Source: Brevibacillus_F sp035644815
Lineage (GTDB): Bacteria > Bacillota > Bacilli > Brevibacillales > Brevibacillaceae
Direction: 5' to 3'
NCBI GenBank assembly: GCA_035644815.1
Contig: DASQNU010000134.1
Span: forward strand, 1-64,000
Length of the DNA: 64,000 bases
A model generated the notes under the pieces. It did no database searches. It saw only the letters and a list, made by a program, of their open reading frames with translations, and was not told the DNA's origin. Below, piece by piece: positions 33,912 through 42,459 of the stretch; within the stretch, counting starts at the first letter, position 1; every line of letters begins with the position of its first letter. The translations under genes and the position numbers were made by a program.

Positions 33912-35050
33912 TGGCTACCTCCTCGAATGAAATAGATTCGCATGATCTGCTCTGCTGCCTGCTCAAGCAATTCTGGGGCTTTTGCCATCGCCTCGTCCAA
34001 ACTCATGGGACGATTGACGATGCTGGTAATCGCCGTCACCCCTTGCTTATAGAGGGATTCGATCCCCTGCCCGATCGAGCCGGCGATGATGATCGTCGGA
34101 ATCCCCGACTTTTGGGCCAATCGCGCAACTCCACAAGGCGTTTTTCCTTGGGCCGTCTGAAAATCAACCTGCCCCTCGCCCGTAATGACGAGATCGGCTC
34201 CTTGCATGACCTCTGCAAGCCCGGTCGTCTCCATTACGATGTCAATGCCCGACTTCAGCGTACCTCCCAAAAAAGCCAGCAACGCGCCTGACACACCGCC
34301 TGCAGCACCGGTCCCCGGCACATCATGAATGGCAACTCCCGTGGTTGCTTCCGTGATGTTAGCGAAGTGCCGCAAATGATCATCCAGCAGTTGAACGGCC
34401 ATTGCGTCTGCTCCCTTTTGCGGGCCAAACACGAAGGATGCGCCATTGGGTCCTACAAAGGGATTATCGACATCACACGCGATCACAAACGTGCATGCAG
34501 CCAACCTCGGATCCGCGCGCTCTGTCTCAATCCGCACAAGCTTTCCCAGTTCGCCTCCACCGTAGGCGATGCTGCTGCCTGCCTCATCCTGAAGCTCATA
34601 GCCAAGCGCCTGTAGCATCCCCGCTCCTCCGTCATTGGTGGCACTCCCGCCAAGGCCCAGAATAAAGCGTCTGCAACCGCGATCCAGCCCGGCTTTGATG
34701 AGCTGTCCAAAGCCGTACGTGGTCGTAAGCAGCGGATTTCTCTCTTGCTGTCCGATCAAATACAGGCCTGAAGCCGCAGCCATTTCAATTACACAGGTGT
34801 TGCCATCGCCAAGAATGCCGAATGCGGCGGTAATGTCTTTTCCCAGCGGGTTTTTCACGGGTGTCTCCCATATCTGCCCGCCGGTCGCATCAATCAGGCA
34901 TTGCAGCGTTCCTTCACCGCCATCTGCCATCGGCATGACGACAACTTCTGCGGTCGGCGCCACTTTTTGCACGCCTTTTTTTATGGCCACTCCGACTTCC
35001 TGGGCAGTCAGGCTCCCTTTAAATGAATCAGGTGCGATTACGATTTTCAT
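33908..35050 (-). CDS. glxK: Glycerate kinase (GlxK/GarK type)
   Basis: 380 residues, full length. It phosphorylates D-glycerate with ATP, feeding it into lower glycolysis. Seen are MKIVIAPDSFKGSLTA at the N-terminus, MADGGEGTL, GLGGSATNDGGAGMLQAL (the nucleotide and substrate loop) and VITGEGQVDFQTAQGK, all diagnostic for the class. Whether the product is 2- or 3-phosphoglycerate cannot be seen. It is coupled to the GntP permease and lies downstream of a CdaR-type activator gene on the same strand. Confidence 0.94.
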   Translation of the reverse strand: MKIVIAPDSFKGSLTAQEVGVAIKKGVQKVAPTAEVVVMPMADGGEGTLQCLIDATGGQIWETPVKNPLGKDITAAFGILGDGNTCVIEMAAASGLYLIGQQERNPLLTTTYGFGQLIKAGLDRGCRRFILGLGGSATNDGGAGMLQALGYELQDEAGSSIAYGGGELGKLVRIETERADPRLAACTFVIACDVDNPFVGPNGASFVFGPQKGADAMAVQLLDDHLRHFANITEATTGVAIHDVPGTGAAGGVSGALLAFLGGTLKSGIDIVMETTGLAEVMQGADLVITGEGQVDFQTAQGKTPCGVARLAQKSGIPTIIIAGSIGQGIESLYKQGVTAITSIVNRPMSLDEAMAKAPELLEQAAEQIMRIYFIRGGSQ

Positions 35051-35186
35051 GTTGCTCCTCCCTTTGTGAGGGTTTCCAACCAGCTTTCGTCTTACTATTT
35101 AGACTATATACAAAAATGACAGCGTTTACATTTTACGATTTGCACGAATTTGCGCAGGATAAACCAAAGATTTTTGTATCTTTTAT

Positions 35187-36356
35187 CTAATCCTCCGCTC
35201 TTATTTCATAGTGTTGCAGCAGCAAAGCCAGCTGAATCCCGACCGCCTCATTGAAACGTCTCGGATTAAACCCGAGCAATTCCTCGATTTTGGTTAAACG
35301 ATACAACAGTGTATTTCGATGGATATTCAGCTTTTGAGCGGTCGCGGAAAGATTCATATCGCACAAATACATCGCTTGAAGCGTATCGATGAGTTCCGGG
35401 CTGCCTTTCAATTCACCAAGATAATTCTCGATCAAGACCGTGCGAGACTGTTCGCTGACATCCGCTAAAACTAGCTCCAGAGCAATGTCCTCATAATGCC
35501 GGACAGCTCCCTTCCCTGGAAAGCGCGTCAAAGCATCAAGGACTTTCATGGCCTCCTGATACGAATTCGCCAGCTCATGAGGGGACTGACAACTCGTACC
35601 GAGAGCAATTTTCACCTCCATACTCATGGTCTCATGGAAGGCTTTGCTTATTTTTTGGGCGGTATCCTCCAGATAACGTTTGATCTGAGACTTCTGTTTA
35701 TTAGCCGAAAGCTCCGTAACGATGATTAAACGATCCCGCTTCACAAATGTGACCAGCACTTGCTCTGGATTGCGAAAAAAAGACGCAATCCGCTTGATGG
35801 CATGACGGTCCTGCGCAAAGGCATTCACCGACTGTTCATGTCCCGACAACTGCAAAATCATGATCGAGCGTGGCAGCGACAAATCGATGCCCAGCAGTTT
35901 GCCCCGGGCTAATACCGAGTCAAGCGATGCAGGGAGCGTTCCCGTGATCATATCCTGCACCAAGTAATTTTTTGCTCTTTCTTCCCACTCCAGTTGCTCC
36001 ATCAACGACGCCTGCTGCAGCATCATTTCCGTCATCATGGTAACGGCTCTGCCAAACGGAACTACCTCATCGGGACTTCCCGATATCCCGATCACCCCGA
36101 CAATCTCTTGGTTAAACCAGATCGGTATGTTCATCCCCGGCTTGGTTCCTGCCCATTTGTTGTAGTTGTCAGTTGAGATCAAGATTTCCGAGCCAGATTG
36201 AATAACCTTGTAGGCACCCTCGTGGAACGTGTTGATGCGCTTGGGATCACTGGATGCAATGATCATCCCGTCACGATCCATGACATTGATGTTCAGACGC
36301 GTAAGTTCTCTCGTTTTTTGCACAATCTTTTCCGCCAGCGCTTGTGTGATTTGCAT
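35187..36356 (-). CDS. cdaR: CdaR family transcriptional regulator (sugar diacid type)
   Basis: 389 residues. Residues 1-135 are the diacid-recognition domain (MQITQALAEKIVQKT and NVMDRDGMIIASSDPKRI), a GGDEF-like middle follows, and residues 320-385 hold the PucR-type helix-turn-helix (TAQKLNIHRNTLLYRLTKIEELLG). CdaR activates glycerate, galactarate and glucarate genes in other bacteria, so it most likely controls the kinase-permease pair beside it. The ATG at 36356 follows AAGGGGGGGG; an upstream in-frame start at 36425 was rejected as it has none. Confidence 0.92.
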   Translation of the reverse strand: MQITQALAEKIVQKTRELTRLNINVMDRDGMIIASSDPKRINTFHEGAYKVIQSGSEILISTDNYNKWAGTKPGMNIPIWFNQEIVGVIGISGSPDEVVPFGRAVTMMTEMMLQQASLMEQLEWEERAKNYLVQDMITGTLPASLDSVLARGKLLGIDLSLPRSIMILQLSGHEQSVNAFAQDRHAIKRIASFFRNPEQVLVTFVKRDRLIIVTELSANKQKSQIKRYLEDTAQKISKAFHETMSMEVKIALGTSCQSPHELANSYQEAMKVLDALTRFPGKGAVRHYEDIALELVLADVSEQSRTVLIENYLGELKGSPELIDTLQAMYLCDMNLSATAQKLNIHRNTLLYRLTKIEELLGFNPRRFNEAVGIQLALLLQHYEIRAED

Positions 36357-36380
36357 CCCAGGTCCCCCCCCTTTTATTAG

Positions 36381-36412
36381 AAATGTCCGGCCCTTGATCA
36401 GGAACCGGACAT
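36381..36412 (-). terminator. Hairpin between the 61-aa gene and cdaR
   Basis: ATGTCCGG and CCGGACAT pair around a 15-base loop. On the minus strand ACATTTCT follows, a weak T tract, so this is either a terminator of the upstream small gene or an operator. Confidence 0.5.
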
Positions 36413-36417
36413 CATGG

Positions 36418-36603
36418 TTATTCATCCTTTTGCCTACGTTGTTTAATCCGAATTATCAGATTATCCACGAGAATGCCAATGCCCGCCAAGTAAAACGGAG
36501 CAGCCATGCGGACACCTTCAGAAATCGGTAATGCCTTCATATACACGATGAGTACTCCGATAATAAAGCCGAGCATGGTATAACGCAAGCGGGTTGAAGC
36601 CAA
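36418..36603 (-). CDS. Small two-helix membrane protein (61 aa)
   Basis: 61 residues, with two hydrophobic segments (LGFIIGVLIVYMKAL and MAAPFYLAGIGILVDNLI) and a charged C-terminus. The TTG start follows GAGGGGG. It lies 17 nt downstream of yneF and probably shares its transcript. I do not recognise the family. Confidence 0.7.
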   Translation of the reverse strand: MASTRLRYTMLGFIIGVLIVYMKALPISEGVRMAAPFYLAGIGILVDNLIIRIKQRRQKDE

Positions 36604-36620
36604 AGCGATTCCCCCTCGCG

Positions 36621-36845
36621 CTATTTGCCGAATTTATTAGGCATTTTGGTATTCTTCATGTTACGGCTTACTTGCTTTAATTGCTTTTGGTTCAAATTCA
36701 TCCCCATGGAACGAGCCATTGCCTGTATTTGTTTGTCGTCCATTTGCATATTACTCAGTTGTCTGCGCAGGTAGTACGCGCCGATAAAAAAGCCGCCAAC
36801 CAGCCCCACCAACAACGTTAAGATCGGAATAATCCAGTTCCACAT
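36621..36845 (-). CDS. yneF: YneF family membrane protein
   Basis: 74 residues. One N-terminal helix (IIPILTLLVGLVGGFFIGAYYLRR) is followed by a short helical region with QIQAMARSMGMNLNQKQLKQV, the signature of YneF (UPF0154). Its function is unknown. In B. subtilis it neighbours tkt, which is not here. Confidence 0.9.
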   Translation of the reverse strand: MWNWIIPILTLLVGLVGGFFIGAYYLRRQLSNMQMDDKQIQAMARSMGMNLNQKQLKQVSRNMKNTKMPNKFGK

Positions 36846-36990
36846 TCTCGCATCATCCTTCTATCAGTCTTTTCTACTGCTACATTGTACCACACTCTTA
36901 TAGGTTATTCGTAGGATTTTGCTTGTGTTGCTTGTGTCGCCCGTACGCACATAGCTATTAACGCATAACATGTTGCAGGAGGTGATAGAG

Positions 36991-37785
36991 ATGGCTCCAA
37001 TCCTGATCATTGACCCAGGACACGGCGGTATTGATCCGGGTGGCGGCAATAACCAATATTTTCAAGAGAAAGCGAAAACCCTGCAAATATCTCTCTACCA
37101 ATACCAGAGGTTCCAAGAATTGGGAGTTTCGGTTGGAATCACCAGAAGAACCGATGTTACTCTCGACAGTGAAGCACGGGCGACCCTCGTGCGCAACAGC
37201 GGCGCACGGTACTGCATTTCCAATCACATCAATTCGGGCGGCGGCAGAGGTTCGGAGATGATCTACTCCATTTACGCTACATCCGCACTGCCAAAAGCCC
37301 TTGCTGAAGAATTAGAAGCAGAAGGGATGCCGAACCGCAGAGTTTTCACGCGCACCCTGCCCAATAATCCCCAACGTGATTACTATTATATGCATCGCGA
37401 GACAGGAAGCGTCGAGACCGTCATCGTGGAATACGGCTTTGCCGACAACTCCATTGACGCTCAAAAGCTGAATACCGACTGGCGGGATCTCGCCGAGGCA
37501 GTCGTACGAGGATTTTGCGAATATGCCAATCTCCCTTACAGAGCACCGGCGGGCACGCCTACACCTGCTCCCACTACTCCAACCAATCCAACTCCGACTC
37601 CGACTCCAACTCCGACTCCGACTCCTGTTAATGGCATCCCCGAATGGAAGCAGGAAGCGATCAACTGGCTGTACACGGAGGGCTTGCTTACAAATGAAGA
37701 TTGGCGTGACAAAGTGGACGAACCACTTCCATTATGGGCAGAGGCCGTTATTCTACGCCGCATGTACGAAAAATTGCGTGGGTAG
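36991..37785 (+). CDS. N-acetylmuramoyl-L-alanine amidase (phage-type endolysin)
   Basis: 264 residues. Residues 1-175 form an Amidase_3 domain: ILIIDPGHGGIDPGG (zinc His), EKAKTLQ (Glu ligand), ISNHINSGGGRG (His) and VIVEYGFADN (catalytic Glu). A Pro-Thr repeat linker (about residues 195-214, encoded by ACTCCG-like hexamers) leads to a C-terminal domain beginning GIPEWKQEAINWLYTEG, of a kind found in phage lysins of Bacillales. No signal peptide, as expected for a holin-dependent lysin. The ATG at 36991 follows GGAGGTGA. The holin gene comes next. Confidence 0.92.
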   Translation: MAPILIIDPGHGGIDPGGGNNQYFQEKAKTLQISLYQYQRFQELGVSVGITRRTDVTLDSEARATLVRNSGARYCISNHINSGGGRGSEMIYSIYATSALPKALAEELEAEGMPNRRVFTRTLPNNPQRDYYYMHRETGSVETVIVEYGFADNSIDAQKLNTDWRDLAEAVVRGFCEYANLPYRAPAGTPTPAPTTPTNPTPTPTPTPTPTPVNGIPEWKQEAINWLYTEGLLTNEDWRDKVDEPLPLWAEAVILRRMYEKLRG

Positions 37786-37823
37786 GATTTCTCTCGACTA
37801 TCCGGCATAGAGGAGGTGATCGT

Positions 37824-38159
37824 ATGAGTCTGGAATTGGGTGCCATTATCGCCATAGCTATCGCCATTACTGCAACCGTCAGCGACTATCTGCGTATCCC
37901 GCAAAAGCTCAAAGGCTGGTTTTCCCTGGGGTTAATCATCATCTTGCATGTAGGGAATGAATTCCTGTTCAACACGGCAGGCTTTGACTGGCGTCAGACC
38001 TTGTTGCAAGCAATCACCGCCGGTCTGGCATCTGTCGGGATCTATTCAACAAGCAAAAACTCATGGGAGCAATGGCAGATCTTTCGCAACGGAAACAATA
38101 AGGAAACCGACCAAGCACCAACCACCAGCACTCCCCCAGATAATATCCCCTATGTCTGA
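37824..38159 (+). CDS. Phage holin-like membrane protein
   Basis: 111 residues. Two to three hydrophobic segments (LGAIIAIAIAITATVSDYL, WFSLGLIIILHVGNEF, and LLQAITAGLASVGIYS) are followed by a polar tail rich in Asn, Thr and Pro. It is 38 nt downstream of the amidase gene with its own strong ribosome binding site (AGAGGAGGTGA), the classic lysis cassette layout. Holins form membrane holes that let the lysin out. No structural phage genes are nearby. Confidence 0.8.
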   Translation: MSLELGAIIAIAIAITATVSDYLRIPQKLKGWFSLGLIIILHVGNEFLFNTAGFDWRQTLLQAITAGLASVGIYSTSKNSWEQWQIFRNGNNKETDQAPTTSTPPDNIPYV

Positions 38160-38167
38160 CTGCTCGC

Positions 38168-38992
38168 CTAATTCGTTCGCTGGTATCTGGTCAGTGGCGT
38201 ATCGTCTAATCCGGAGTAATTCCGGGCAGCCGGTACGCTGACCAACTCATCTTCCGGAAAGCGATACGCGGTCAATTTCCCGCCAAAGACACAGCCTTGG
38301 TCGATATTAATCGCGCCGTTTTTGCGCTCCGGTTCAGGTCGCGGGTCATGGCCCCAAATGATGAGCGGATGGGTCTTGGTACGCTCCCCTGCCCAATCTT
38401 TGCGAATCGGTCTACCATCCGCACCCATCCCCGATACATCCCCATAGCGACAATAGTTACGCACGGCTGGGCTTTCTTTGCCGATATAATCATCCCGAAT
38501 CCCGGCATGGACGGCTACCAACTCCGTGCGCCCCCCCACCCTTACAAGCATATGGGAAGGAGCAGAGAACAATAGCATGCGGCTTCGCTCTTTTAACTCC
38601 TCCGCTTTCTTTATTCCGTGCTCCGTTTCATATTCCCGAAATTCCTTTTCCACGTTCTCGTCCCCATGGGCAAGCGTAACTTTGCGACCATCGAGCCAAC
38701 GCGCGATTTTCCAGCCATGATTGCTGTCGACCATTTCAGCCAATCCCGCTTCAATATGGCGAATAAAGAATTCGAGCATGTCGAGGGAGGCAGGGCCACG
38801 ACTGGTAATATCACCGAGGGATAAGATCCGCCTACCGTTTGGATGTCGATACAATCCATCATCGCTGCGCACATATCCCAGCTTGGCCAACAGCTGATAA
38901 AACTCATCAGCGCATGCATGAATATCCCCGATAATATCCAAGCCATTGTCAGCTGTCATGATATTGGTGCGGAGTGGCACTCTTTCATTCAT
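38168..38992 (-). CDS. PrpE-like metallophosphatase with altered motifs
   Basis: 274 residues. It resembles B. subtilis PrpE, a phosphatase of the PPP/symmetrical Ap4A hydrolase group: DIIGDIHACADEFYQLL, LSLGDITSRGPASL, VDSNHGWKIAR, VAVHAGIRDDYIG and WGHDPRPEPE. Compared with PrpE the motifs GDxHG, GDxxDRG and GNH read GDIHA, GDITSRG and SNHG, so catalysis may be altered. The ATG at 38992 was chosen from AAAGAGGGATAGG; an upstream in-frame start at 39127 would overlap the liaR terminator. Confidence 0.82.
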   Translation of the reverse strand: MNERVPLRTNIMTADNGLDIIGDIHACADEFYQLLAKLGYVRSDDGLYRHPNGRRILSLGDITSRGPASLDMLEFFIRHIEAGLAEMVDSNHGWKIARWLDGRKVTLAHGDENVEKEFREYETEHGIKKAEELKERSRMLLFSAPSHMLVRVGGRTELVAVHAGIRDDYIGKESPAVRNYCRYGDVSGMGADGRPIRKDWAGERTKTHPLIIWGHDPRPEPERKNGAINIDQGCVFGGKLTAYRFPEDELVSVPAARNYSGLDDTPLTRYQRTN

Positions 38993-39085
38993 CCTATCCC
39001 TCTTTTCCGTGTTTCTTTCGTTGTTGTCATTGTAACCGTTTTTCATAACTTCCATGAATGGCTCCGTCACCTCTTTGGCGAATGA

Positions 39086-39119
39086 AAAAAGCCTGTCCCA
39101 TTTCTGGAACAAGGCTTTT
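39086..39119 (-). terminator. Terminator of the lia operon
   Basis: On the minus strand AAAAGCCTTGTTCC pairs with GGGACAGGCTTTTT (one bulge), followed by more T residues, directly after the liaR stop codon. Confidence 0.8.
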
Positions 39120-39129
39120 GCCCACATGA

Positions 39130-39768
39130 CTATTGCAAGTTATGAGTATGTACGTAGATGGCTGCTTGCGTCCGATCCTCGACATTCAGTTTTGCCAAAA
39201 TATTGCTGACATGCGTTTTGACCGTCTTGATCCCGATGATCAAATCATCCGCGATCTCCTGATTTGATTTTCCTTGTCCGATCAGCTTGAGTACTTCCAA
39301 TTCGCGTGGAGTCAGCTGCTCATGCAGACTTGTCTGTTGCCCATGGCGAAAGCGGGCCATGATTTTACTTGCTACTCTGGATTCCAAAATTGGTTCGCCC
39401 GCAGCAGCTGAACGGATGGCCCGGGCAATCTCGGAAGCACGCGATGTTTTCAGCAGATAACTGAATGCACCTGCTTCAATCACGGGATATACCTTCTCAT
39501 CATCGATAAAGCTAGTGAGAACGATCACCTTGGCTTGCGGGCAGCTCTCCCGTATGCGGCGTGTTGCTTCAATGCCGCCGATCCCGTCCATTACCAGATC
39601 CATTAAAATGACATCCGGAGACAGCTGCGTGGCAAGCTTTACTCCTTCTTCACCACTCGAGGCTTCCGCTACGACTTCAATATCGTCTTCGGTAGACAGA
39701 TATGCTGCCAGCCCCATTCGTACCATTTCATGGTCATCAACCAGCATGACTCTTATCATTTCTTGCAC
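39130..39768 (-). CDS. liaR: Response regulator LiaR (NarL family)
   Basis: 212 residues. The receiver domain has DDHEMVRMGLAAY and the phosphorylated Asp in SPDVILMDLVMDGIGG; Thr and Lys are in VIVLTSF and LLKTSRA. A GerE/LuxR helix-turn-helix (LTPRELEVLKLIGQGKSNQEIADDLIIGIKTVKTHVSNILAKL) ends the protein. It answers lipid II-type envelope stress and activates liaIH. It starts directly after liaS without a gap. Confidence 0.94.
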   Translation of the reverse strand: MQEMIRVMLVDDHEMVRMGLAAYLSTEDDIEVVAEASSGEEGVKLATQLSPDVILMDLVMDGIGGIEATRRIRESCPQAKVIVLTSFIDDEKVYPVIEAGAFSYLLKTSRASEIARAIRSAAAGEPILESRVASKIMARFRHGQQTSLHEQLTPRELEVLKLIGQGKSNQEIADDLIIGIKTVKTHVSNILAKLNVEDRTQAAIYVHTHNLQ

Positions 39769-40881
39769 TCAACTCCCTTCTATATCTGTATGCAGCATCA
39801 GGGGAATACGCACTTCAATCTGCGTGCCTTTTCCTACGGAGGAATAGATGTCCAATGATCCCCCTAACTCATTCACCCGTTCACGCATGGAGCTCAACCC
39901 GTACGATGTAATTTTTTCATCCTCCAGCTCAAAGCCGACTCCATCATCGACGATGCGCAAGCGAACTTGTCCCTGAAGGGTGAAAAGTTTGACCGTAATT
40001 TCCTTGGCCTTGGCATGCCGCAATGTATTGGAGAGGGCTTCTTGCAGAATGCGAAACAAGTGATCTTCAATGCCCGTCGGGAGATCGAGAATATCCTCCA
40101 CTTCCCAGTTCATTTTCAGCGTCTGTTTCTGACTTAACTCCTCCATGAGTCCCTGGATGGCTTCCTTCAAGGAACGGTCCTGCAGAGTAGCAGGGCGCAA
40201 ATGGAGCAGCAAGGCTCTCATTTCCGACTGCGCGGCTGCCGACATCTCTTCCACCAGTTCAATTTGCTGGATGGCCCGCTGCGGGTTCTTTTCAATCATT
40301 CGTTTGATCGCGGCTGTCGTCATCGAGATGGCAAACAGCTGCTGACTGACTGCATCGTGCAGCTCCCGTGCCAAACGCTGTCGTTCTTCTGTCACAGCGT
40401 TTTGCCGCAATTGTTCACCCAATTCCGCGTTATGGTTGGAGAGCCGCTGCAAGGAAGCAACCTGATCCTCCCACTTGGCAGCCAAACGGTTAAAGGTCCA
40501 TCCAATCTCGCCAAGCTCATCGACTCCCAGATCGGGCACACGATAGGAAAGAACGCCGCGCTCCAAATTCATCGCTGCTTCCCAAAGGACATTCAATCGT
40601 TTTTTCAGCAGATTTCCGGCAATATATCCCGTAATCATCCCGATCAATGCAGCGATCGTGACCGATAAAACGTAATTGAAGATCATCAGTTTCCAGTTCA
40701 TAAGGTCTTGCAAGGAAATGCCGACATAGGAGGCTAAAAACCAGACGATCGTCTCGTTTCTCTGCACAAAATGGACGAATATCCCCCATAAAAGGCTGAT
40801 CAGGGTGACGACGCTCACCGATAAGATCAGCCCTTGCCTAACAAAATGCCATTGAATACTGCTCAGCCTCTGCCGTCCCAC
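39769..40881 (-). CDS. liaS: Sensor histidine kinase LiaS
   Basis: 370 residues. Two membrane helices near the N-terminus (VTLISLLWGIFVHFV and IAALIGMITGYIAGN) with a short extracellular loop, then HAMP, HisKA_3 with the phosphorylated His in ERQRLARELHDAVSQQL, and an ATPase domain (DDGVGFELEDEKIT, SYGLSSMRERV). Such intramembrane-sensing kinases need LiaF as inhibitor. It lies 13 nt after liaF, in the order seen in Bacillus. Confidence 0.94.
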   Translation of the reverse strand: MGRQRLSSIQWHFVRQGLILSVSVVTLISLLWGIFVHFVQRNETIVWFLASYVGISLQDLMNWKLMIFNYVLSVTIAALIGMITGYIAGNLLKKRLNVLWEAAMNLERGVLSYRVPDLGVDELGEIGWTFNRLAAKWEDQVASLQRLSNHNAELGEQLRQNAVTEERQRLARELHDAVSQQLFAISMTTAAIKRMIEKNPQRAIQQIELVEEMSAAAQSEMRALLLHLRPATLQDRSLKEAIQGLMEELSQKQTLKMNWEVEDILDLPTGIEDHLFRILQEALSNTLRHAKAKEITVKLFTLQGQVRLRIVDDGVGFELEDEKITSYGLSSMRERVNELGGSLDIYSSVGKGTQIEVRIPLMLHTDIEGS

Positions 40882-40894
40882 GTTTGTACACCTC

Positions 40895-41713
40895 CTAGAT
40901 GTACTTCACGTCAATATCGCCTATAAGCAGGCTGATGTTGAGTGATACTTTTTGCGTGGCGTTCTCATAGGAATCCGAGCGCATCGATACACTGCGATTC
41001 AACCCTCCCTGATGATGACCAAAAACGCCAAGATCGCCCACCATGACCTCAGCCGCAACGGAGACAGGCAAATCGACGGGGACGTATATCGTAATATCGC
41101 CAACCCAGCCTTTGATGGAAATCAGGGCTTCCTCTTCCTCTAAGACAGCCCGGGAGAGATCGATGACCACGTTGCCGATCCCGTGCCAGACGTGCATATG
41201 GGAAAGCTCAAAGCGACCGGATGTCAGGTGAAAGTCACCAATGAGCGCACTGCGGGTATTTTTGGGCACACCATTTCGTGCAGGACTGTCCAAACGGAGT
41301 TTCATCGTTTCAAACGAAGCCGCCCCTTCCATGCTTCCGGATGCCTCCGATTCGGGATCAACAGAAGCGGAAGCAGGCTCCAGAACAGAACGCAAAGACT
41401 CTTTTCCTTTGCGTGAACGAATCAATTGGAAGCCAAAATACAATAATCCCACGGAAAGGATTAGGCCGAATACGTCATCAATTTGCAGATCAAACCATAC
41501 ATGTAAAACAAACAAAGTTCCGAGTCCAGTCAAAATGCCGCCAACGATGCGCGCTCCTTTTGACCATTCCCGAAGCCCAAAATACAGCAAGATCAAGGGC
41601 CATAATTGCCATATGCTAAACTCGATCAGATTGATTCCATCAAGAAACAGTCCGGCTCCGGCGATCATGATGACAATACCGACGAGCATTGTGTGCAAGC
41701 GAGATAATTTCAC
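40895..41713 (-). CDS. liaF: LiaF, membrane inhibitor of LiaRS
   Basis: 272 residues from the GTG at 41713, chosen from GGAGAGGAG; longer in-frame starts were rejected. About four membrane helices (residues 8-110) are followed by the soluble LiaF/VraT C-terminal domain: IGDFHLTSGRFELSHMHVW, IKGWVGDITIYVPVDLPVS and LLIGDIDVKYI. It holds LiaS off in the absence of stress. Position before liaS is standard. Confidence 0.93.
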   Translation of the reverse strand: MKLSRLHTMLVGIVIMIAGAGLFLDGINLIEFSIWQLWPLILLYFGLREWSKGARIVGGILTGLGTLFVLHVWFDLQIDDVFGLILSVGLLYFGFQLIRSRKGKESLRSVLEPASASVDPESEASGSMEGAASFETMKLRLDSPARNGVPKNTRSALIGDFHLTSGRFELSHMHVWHGIGNVVIDLSRAVLEEEEALISIKGWVGDITIYVPVDLPVSVAAEVMVGDLGVFGHHQGGLNRSVSMRSDSYENATQKVSLNISLLIGDIDVKYI

Positions 41714-41818
41714 GTCTGTCTCCTCTCCTCGGGAAAACTTGACTGCGCCTGTGTAAGGGCGGAGTCTTAGCATTCCTGTGCCACTGATCAGTGCTGCCAT
41801 GTGACACTGTGCAAAATA

Positions 41819-42370
41819 TTATTTATGACAAATATAAATAAAGGCGGGTGGAATATTCAGTGCCGTAAAGCCGATGTCCACCTTGGAAAAGCGCTGCTGC
41901 AATTCCGTGTGAAGCTGTAAGGAATATTGGAATGTAATGAATAATCCTCCCGGCGCCAGTGCCTTATGCACCTCACGAAGAATGCCGTCTCGCAGATCCT
42001 TCGGGAATACAGCGAAAGGCAAGCCGGAAATAATGGCATCCACTTGAGCGATCTGCAGTTCCTCTAAATAACCGTTCAGGTCCAATGCCTCATTTTTAAC
42101 AATAATGGAAGGGAAACGCTTCGCCAACAGCTCGCGAAACTGTGCATCCCGTTCAATTGCAATAAATCGGGCATCAGGCCGCTTGTTACGGAGAATAGCC
42201 TTAGTAAACACACCAGTCCCTGGTCCAAGTTCCACGATCGTTTTCGCTGTGTGCCAAGGAACCTGTTTCATGATTTCCTTGCACAAAAAACGCGAACTGG
42301 GAGCGATGCTTCCCACTCGTCCCGGCTCTGATAAAAAACGCTTCAAGAATACAAACATATCAGTCAACAA
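41819..42370 (-). CDS. SAM-dependent methyltransferase in the lia operon (phospholipid N-methyltransferase-like)
   Basis: 183 residues. Motif I is ELGPGTGVFTKAIL and the family start is FVFLKRFLSEPGRVGSIAPSSRFLCKEIM, shared by the PmtA/rRNA-adenine-dimethylase-like methyltransferases. The SGLPFAVFPK block resembles motif IV (NLPY-like) of dimethyltransferases, so the target could be phospholipid head groups or RNA; phospholipid is favoured by family likeness and by the envelope context. TTG start after AGGAGG. It lies between liaH and liaF, where B. subtilis has liaG. Confidence 0.8.
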   Translation of the reverse strand: MLTDMFVFLKRFLSEPGRVGSIAPSSRFLCKEIMKQVPWHTAKTIVELGPGTGVFTKAILRNKRPDARFIAIERDAQFRELLAKRFPSIIVKNEALDLNGYLEELQIAQVDAIISGLPFAVFPKDLRDGILREVHKALAPGGLFITFQYSLQLHTELQQRFSKVDIGFTALNIPPAFIYICHK

Positions 42371-42389
42371 GGCTACCTCCTAGGTGAAA

Positions 42390-42414
42390 AGCAGCCTGTC
42401 AATCACAGGCTGCT
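42390..42414 (-). terminator. Leaky terminator after liaH
   Basis: AGCAGCCTGT pairs with ACAGGCTGCT on a five-base loop; on the minus strand only TTTTC follows. This could raise liaIH expression above the genes downstream, as in B. subtilis. Confidence 0.75.
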
Positions 42415-42459
42415 GTCTTTCAACAGTTACTAATTCAACAAAAGCTTATCGTTTCCTTG

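Noticed and set aside
36991..38159. Prophage call around the lysin and holin
   Set aside because: No structural, integrase or repressor genes and no attachment repeats were seen; only the two lysis genes can be supported.
41782..41793. Perfect palindrome CACTGATCAGTG between liaF and the methyltransferase gene
   Set aside because: Too short for a terminator, no T run, and no known operator matches; could be chance.
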